64,000 bases of DNA from positions 1,539,314 through 1,603,313 of the forward strand of contig NW_006763143.1 in assembly GCF_000264905.1 (NCBI RefSeq), in the 5' to 3' direction. The position numbers and the translations under genes were made by a program. The DNA is from Stereum hirsutum FP-91666 SS1 (taxonomy: Eukaryota > Basidiomycota > Agaricomycetes > Russulales > Stereaceae). The notes under the pieces are model-generated. The model ran no database searches. It worked only from the letters and a program-made list of their open reading frames with translations, and was not told the DNA's origin. Below, in pieces: positions 60,442 to 64,000 of this stretch. Every line of letters begins with the position of its first letter. Within the stretch, counting starts at the first letter, position 1.

Positions 60442-60959
60442 ATGTGTGGGCGTGCTGACAGGCTTGCGACTCCGATGCCATCCTTTATAATGTTGTTGTG
60501 TTCGCATTTGTATATGTTATGCACTTCTTCGTTCACTCGTGAGATAGTCAAGTAGACCTGCCTCACGCTTCTCATTGGCTTGTATTTATATTATGATTCT
60601 GTTCGGAGCAGTCATGTCTTACGCACGATATGACAAGTTCTGCAATCCCATCAGGAAAGCCTTCCCACTAAAAGACAAGTGGAGGGCCTGCCTGGCGGTA
60701 CGATTCCACCTTTACTTTTTCATGCAGTCTTTTGACTCACCTTCATCTCGACACTCATTGGAGCATGTTGTTTTTGATATAGCCATGCTTTTACATGGCA
60801 TGCGAACGATTCCCGTAAATACAGTCTCAAACCGCATAGAACAAATAACCATAACCACATGAAAGCAATGTCATAAGCACATTAAAGCCGGTATCAGCCT
60901 GATACCTACAGAATCCACAAAGGAACTAGATAGTGGCACATGAATGTAAGATCATTTCA

Positions 60960-62040
60960 CCGATCCTCCTTCGCGTTCCCCATCCCTTGTTGGCCCAAGG
61001 CATTGGACACCGTCGCATCTTACCTTATGCGATAGCCCTGAAGTTCTGGTGGTGGGCAGCGAGGGCAGCACCGGGCGTGGAGCCTATTATAGATCACGGA
61101 AGACAGTCACTGTAAGTAAAAAGAGGGCCGGAGACAAAAGGGAGGATGGGGTGAGAAAAATCGATGTACGCACCGGCCGTCCATCCGAAACTTCCTCAGG
61201 GAATTTGGCTGACATTGATTGCATCCTCGGGCGACGGCACGCCCATAACACCAAAGCTAGACGTACCCGTCTCACTCACAATCACGTCTTTCTCCCTGAA
61301 GAACTGGCCTATCCTCGGCCACATCCACACATGGCTGGTCGTCTCCTCACAGAGGGGATCCTTAGTGGGAAACCTCGCCTCAAACTGGGGGACGGACAAC
61401 TTGGAGGCGAAGACGGCAAGACGGAACGAATTTCGGGGCGAGCTGCTACATGCCGATGGCGTTGTACTTGGCGTACTTGGCGAGGGTGTGGTCAGAGTGG
61501 AGCTCGATGGTGCGCTGTTTGGGGTGGGGTATGTGAAGTTGTCGGTGTTGAAGTCGGACTTGAGGCCACCGACACAAATGATGAGTTTCGCGGGGCCGAC
61601 ATCTCTGGGCGAAAAAAGAAACCCCCCGACATATCTACAGACACGATCAAGAGAAGAGTCAGCGCGGAGCCTTTACAAAGAAAGGTAAGGAACCGAGACA
61701 ACAGATAAGAAGATTCTTACATCGCCGTATCTCGTAACCCTCCCAGACGGTGCTCTTGCCCATAGGGGCAGCGTGAACCGTGAACCAACCGCGCACGCAT
61801 CTCTACCCGCCGCCTCTCCCTTCCTGACCATATTGTCCAACATGGACTGCTTAGTCTCGTCGTTGGGCAAGAGAGCAGATGTGAGTGAGGTATAGAGGTT
61901 ACCTATGGGAATCTTCATGAAAACGACGTCGGTGGGGATGAAGAAAAAGACGGCGCACGCACCAGTGATAGGTGCTGAAGAATTACAATTGACCTCAAAC
62001 GGTGTGTTCCCAGCCTTACCATTACCAAACACCAAACATC
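60960..62040 (-). pseudogene. PDC1: Pyruvate decarboxylase, middle region, decayed
   Basis: Minus-strand blocks in family order are FFFIPTDVVFMKIPIGNL, LLPNDETKQSMLDNMVRK, AAPMGKSTVWEGYE, YVGGFLFS, CVGGLKSDFNTDNFTY, RTIELHSDHTLAKYAKYNAIG, SVPQFEARFP, WMWPRIGQFFREKDVIVSET, GTSSFGVM, SQI*GSFGW and, after an intron, GAALAA. This is the thiamine-diphosphate enzyme that converts pyruvate to acetaldehyde. The blocks sit in different frames; frame changes occur before MGKSTV, before IELHSDHT (in a run of C) and after QLAPK. In-frame stops replace a Lys after GM and a Trp in SQI-W-GS. The N-terminal cofactor half and the C-terminal GDGS block were not found. Confidence 0.8.
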
Positions 62041-62495
62041 AATGCACCATCTGCTCATCAAAAAGATGATACTCACAATCAAGCCTATGAAGTCCCCGAG
62101 CTGCAATACAAGCAGAATCTGCCGAACGACGAGTGAGAGACGTTCAGGCAAAGGAAGCGGTGTGCCCGTGGACGCACGCACCGTACTAGTCTCGGTCATG
62201 GGGCCTACTCCACATGATTCCTGCCACAGCTCCTTCGGAAGTGTTGGACAACCTGACACAGTTGATGCGGGAGAGCATATGTCAGTGTCGAGTCCAACAT
62301 TAGATGTTCTAGTTGATGTGGAGTGACAGAAGGAAGGGTGAAATAAGTACGTGCGTAAGACAACGACTTGAACGGGCAGCGAGCAGCGAGCAGAGAGAGA
62401 GCGGAAACAGCGGAACAATGAGAGGGGGAGATGGAAGTAAAATATGAGATGCAAGATCATGAAGTGGCGTCGGTGCGGACACGACGCGTCTACAA

Positions 62496-62887
62496 AGGAC
62501 CCCTGCGTATGCTGACAGAGGTCCCATCCGAAAACCCCCAAAATCGGTAGTTTTCGTCGCACGATTTTGGGGGTGTTTTCGTCGCATCAGGGATGGGACA
62601 TCGGATTTTTGGCCATTTCCGTCGCACGTCGGATGGAACATCGCTCCGCATAAGGCCTTCCCAAACCCTGGTCGTCAAAAATTTTCCCCAAATCATGTTT
62701 TTGGCCGTGTTTGCCAAGTTTTTACCCCATTTTTTGCGGGCCCGAGAGACATTTTCGTCGCATAACGGGATGGAACATCAGCATCGAAAAGCCGTTTTCG
62801 TCGCACTACGGATCGGACGAAACGCGATTTTTCGCTCAAAATTCGTCGCATCAGGATGGGACCTCCGTTAGCATACGCAGGGGTCCT
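62496..62887. mobile_element. hAT-like MITE, 392 bp, with 8-bp target duplication and subterminal repeats
   Basis: The ends 62496-62529 and 62854-62887 (outer AGGACCCCTGCGTATGCT) are inverted repeats matching 32 of 34. The octamer GTCTACAA occurs at 62488-62495 and 62888-62895, a perfect duplication of the hAT length and nTnnnnAn pattern. Inside, six copies of TTTCGTCGCA-like words, several followed after a few bases by GGATGGAACATC, form subterminal repeats of the kind bound by hAT transposases. No transposase is encoded. The intactness of TIRs and duplication suggests a fairly recent insertion. Confidence 0.9.
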
Positions 62888-62895
62888 GTCTACAA

Positions 62896-64000
62896 TTGAA
62901 AGTCAGCCCAAATTCTATCTCACGGTCAGTCACGTCAGATTAGATTAGATTAATACACAGCACGGTCCCGTTGAGGAACAGCTGGACCTTCTCCGGCCTC
63001 CTGCGGACGAGCTCGCCATATTTTCAGGCTGTAGATCCGCAGGCGCATGAGAGGCTTGATAGTAAGTAGGTAGTTACAGGATGTAGGTACAGAGTAGCAT
63101 CTACATGTAAGAGACAGTTAGGGGACAGGCAGTGCCGGCCAAAGCATGGGCACTTCCTGATATAATTTGAGAACATCGTGTACAAACTTCGCCACTCGGT
63201 TGACGGTGTCTCGACGAAATATGATGTTTTGAGTGATCTCCACCGCGTTAACTCATGATCACGCTGCGGATCTTCGTGGAGGAGACATCTTGACCGTGCT
63301 TAGAAACGGAGTCATGGTGGCTATCTGACGGCACAAGTCAATTCGGACCCGTGCTGCCAGCGGAGCCTCTGCTCACACACACATCTGTTCATGCTTTGTT
63401 GTGTTGCGTGTACCGCTCTCACGTCGACGCGGCCTGTTAGGGTTCCTGCGCACCTTGACGCATCTGTTGCGGCTCGGCGCCGTCTCTCATCGCTCAGCGC
63501 GGCTAGGGCAAGACGTGTTTAAGAAGACATGGAGAAAAAGGGTAGACAAACGACAGAAATCGACACACAAGACGTACTGGGTTGTTTTTATGCTGCTCAA
63601 CCCGCCTGCTCCGTTCGATCCAAAACTGAAGATGGTTCACCAACGCCACCCCGCTCGTTGCCTTCAGCTCATTCATGGTTCCACCCGTTGCCATCTACTC
63701 TGTTGTATGCTCCCTTCTTACGACTACCTGTTTGCTCTGGTACGACTCGTCAACGCTTCCACTCACTACTTAACTCCGAGTATCCTCGAGAGCGATTGCA
63801 CGTGTCATCGAAAGACGTTTAAGCCGAGTAAATGGGATATTCGAATGATCCGAGGGGCTGGGTTTTAAAGTAGGCCTCCAGTGGAGTTCATGTAATCTCG
63901 GCGTGAGATATTAGTCTCCTACACAGACCTTTATAGTGATGCCTGTCAAATTGGACAAGACTAGTGAGATATGCTCTTCGAGAACCGGAGGTAGTTAGTC
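62896..64000. other. Right edge of window, no assigned gene
   Basis: A 155-codon plus-strand ORF (63401-63868) is open but has no landmark; it contains FVFKKTW-like and cysteine-bearing stretches without a pattern. No repeat was recognised. Confidence 0.3.

Noticed and set aside
61049..61708. Plus-strand ORFs of 174-219 codons
   Set aside because: They run antisense to pyruvate decarboxylase motifs on the minus strand and have no domain.

Overview
The window looks like nuclear DNA of a filamentous basidiomycete, most likely an Agaricomycete. Genes are split by short GT-AG introns. The recognisable families fit that group: F-box/LRR proteins, a FunK1 fungal kinase N-terminal domain, a Plavaka-type transposase tail, a LURP-one-related protein and fungal-type pyruvate decarboxylase. 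No rRNA, tRNA or CRISPR array was found. No prokaryotic operon signals are expected or seen.

The striking property is decay. At least seven conserved eukaryotic genes are recognisable from their protein sequence, but each is broken by several frameshifts and in-frame stops. They are an importin-beta-3/Kap121 homologue (9.7-15.1 kb, minus), a CHD/Mi-2-type remodeller (31.9-34.95 kb plus, with its C-terminal zinc-knuckle tail on the opposite strand at 35.7-36.4 kb), a pyruvate decarboxylase (61-62 kb, minus), a LURP-one-related protein (22.1-23.1 kb, minus), a metallophosphoesterase (2.7-3.2 kb, minus), a FunK1 kinase fragment (56.5-57.1 kb) and a hydantoinase-like DUF917 C-terminus (57.9 kb). 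Two extra scraps of the Kap121 gene lie at 56.0-56.2 kb and 58.6 kb on the other strand. Some damage is structural: an F-box gene at 28.2-29.4 kb carries a short segment inverted in place. Homopolymer indels are common, so assembly error is a live alternative for part of this, but two long genes in the window are fully open.

Those two are an F-box/LRR protein with an acidic repeat tail (18.06-20.16 kb, minus) and a multi-exon gene at 24.97-27.30 kb (plus). The latter has tandemly duplicated exons, uniform intron phase and a cysteine-containing C-terminal domain that I do not recognise. Smaller plausible genes are at 8.25-8.88 kb, 54.3-55.7 kb and 59.7-60.4 kb (all minus).

Mobile DNA is dense. 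A decayed non-LTR retrotransposon (gag-like region, endonuclease, reverse transcriptase, RNase H) fills about 41.5-47.5 kb on the minus strand, next to a Plavaka-like remnant at 48.0-48.96 kb. There are several families of short terminal-inverted-repeat elements (MITE-like). The two best, 7758-8010 and 62496-62887, have TIRs of 33-34 bp and perfect 8-bp target-site duplications, as hAT elements do. Others lie at 60-575, 12390-13102, 21283-21709, 31646-31776, 37214-37380 and 38179-38387. Region by region: 0-8 kb has MITEs, a phosphoesterase relic and satellite-like repeats; 8-15 kb a small gene and the Kap121 relic; 15-18 kb inverted-repeat DNA; 18-20 kb the intact F-box gene; 21-23 kb a MITE and the LOR relic; 24.5-27.3 kb the tandem-exon gene; 28-29.4 kb the rearranged F-box gene; 31.6-37.4 kb the CHD relic and a dsRNA-binding fragment; 38-41 kb mixed fragments; 41.5-49 kb transposons; 49-54 kb gene-poor; 54.3-62 kb small genes and gene fragments; 62.5-62.9 kb a MITE.
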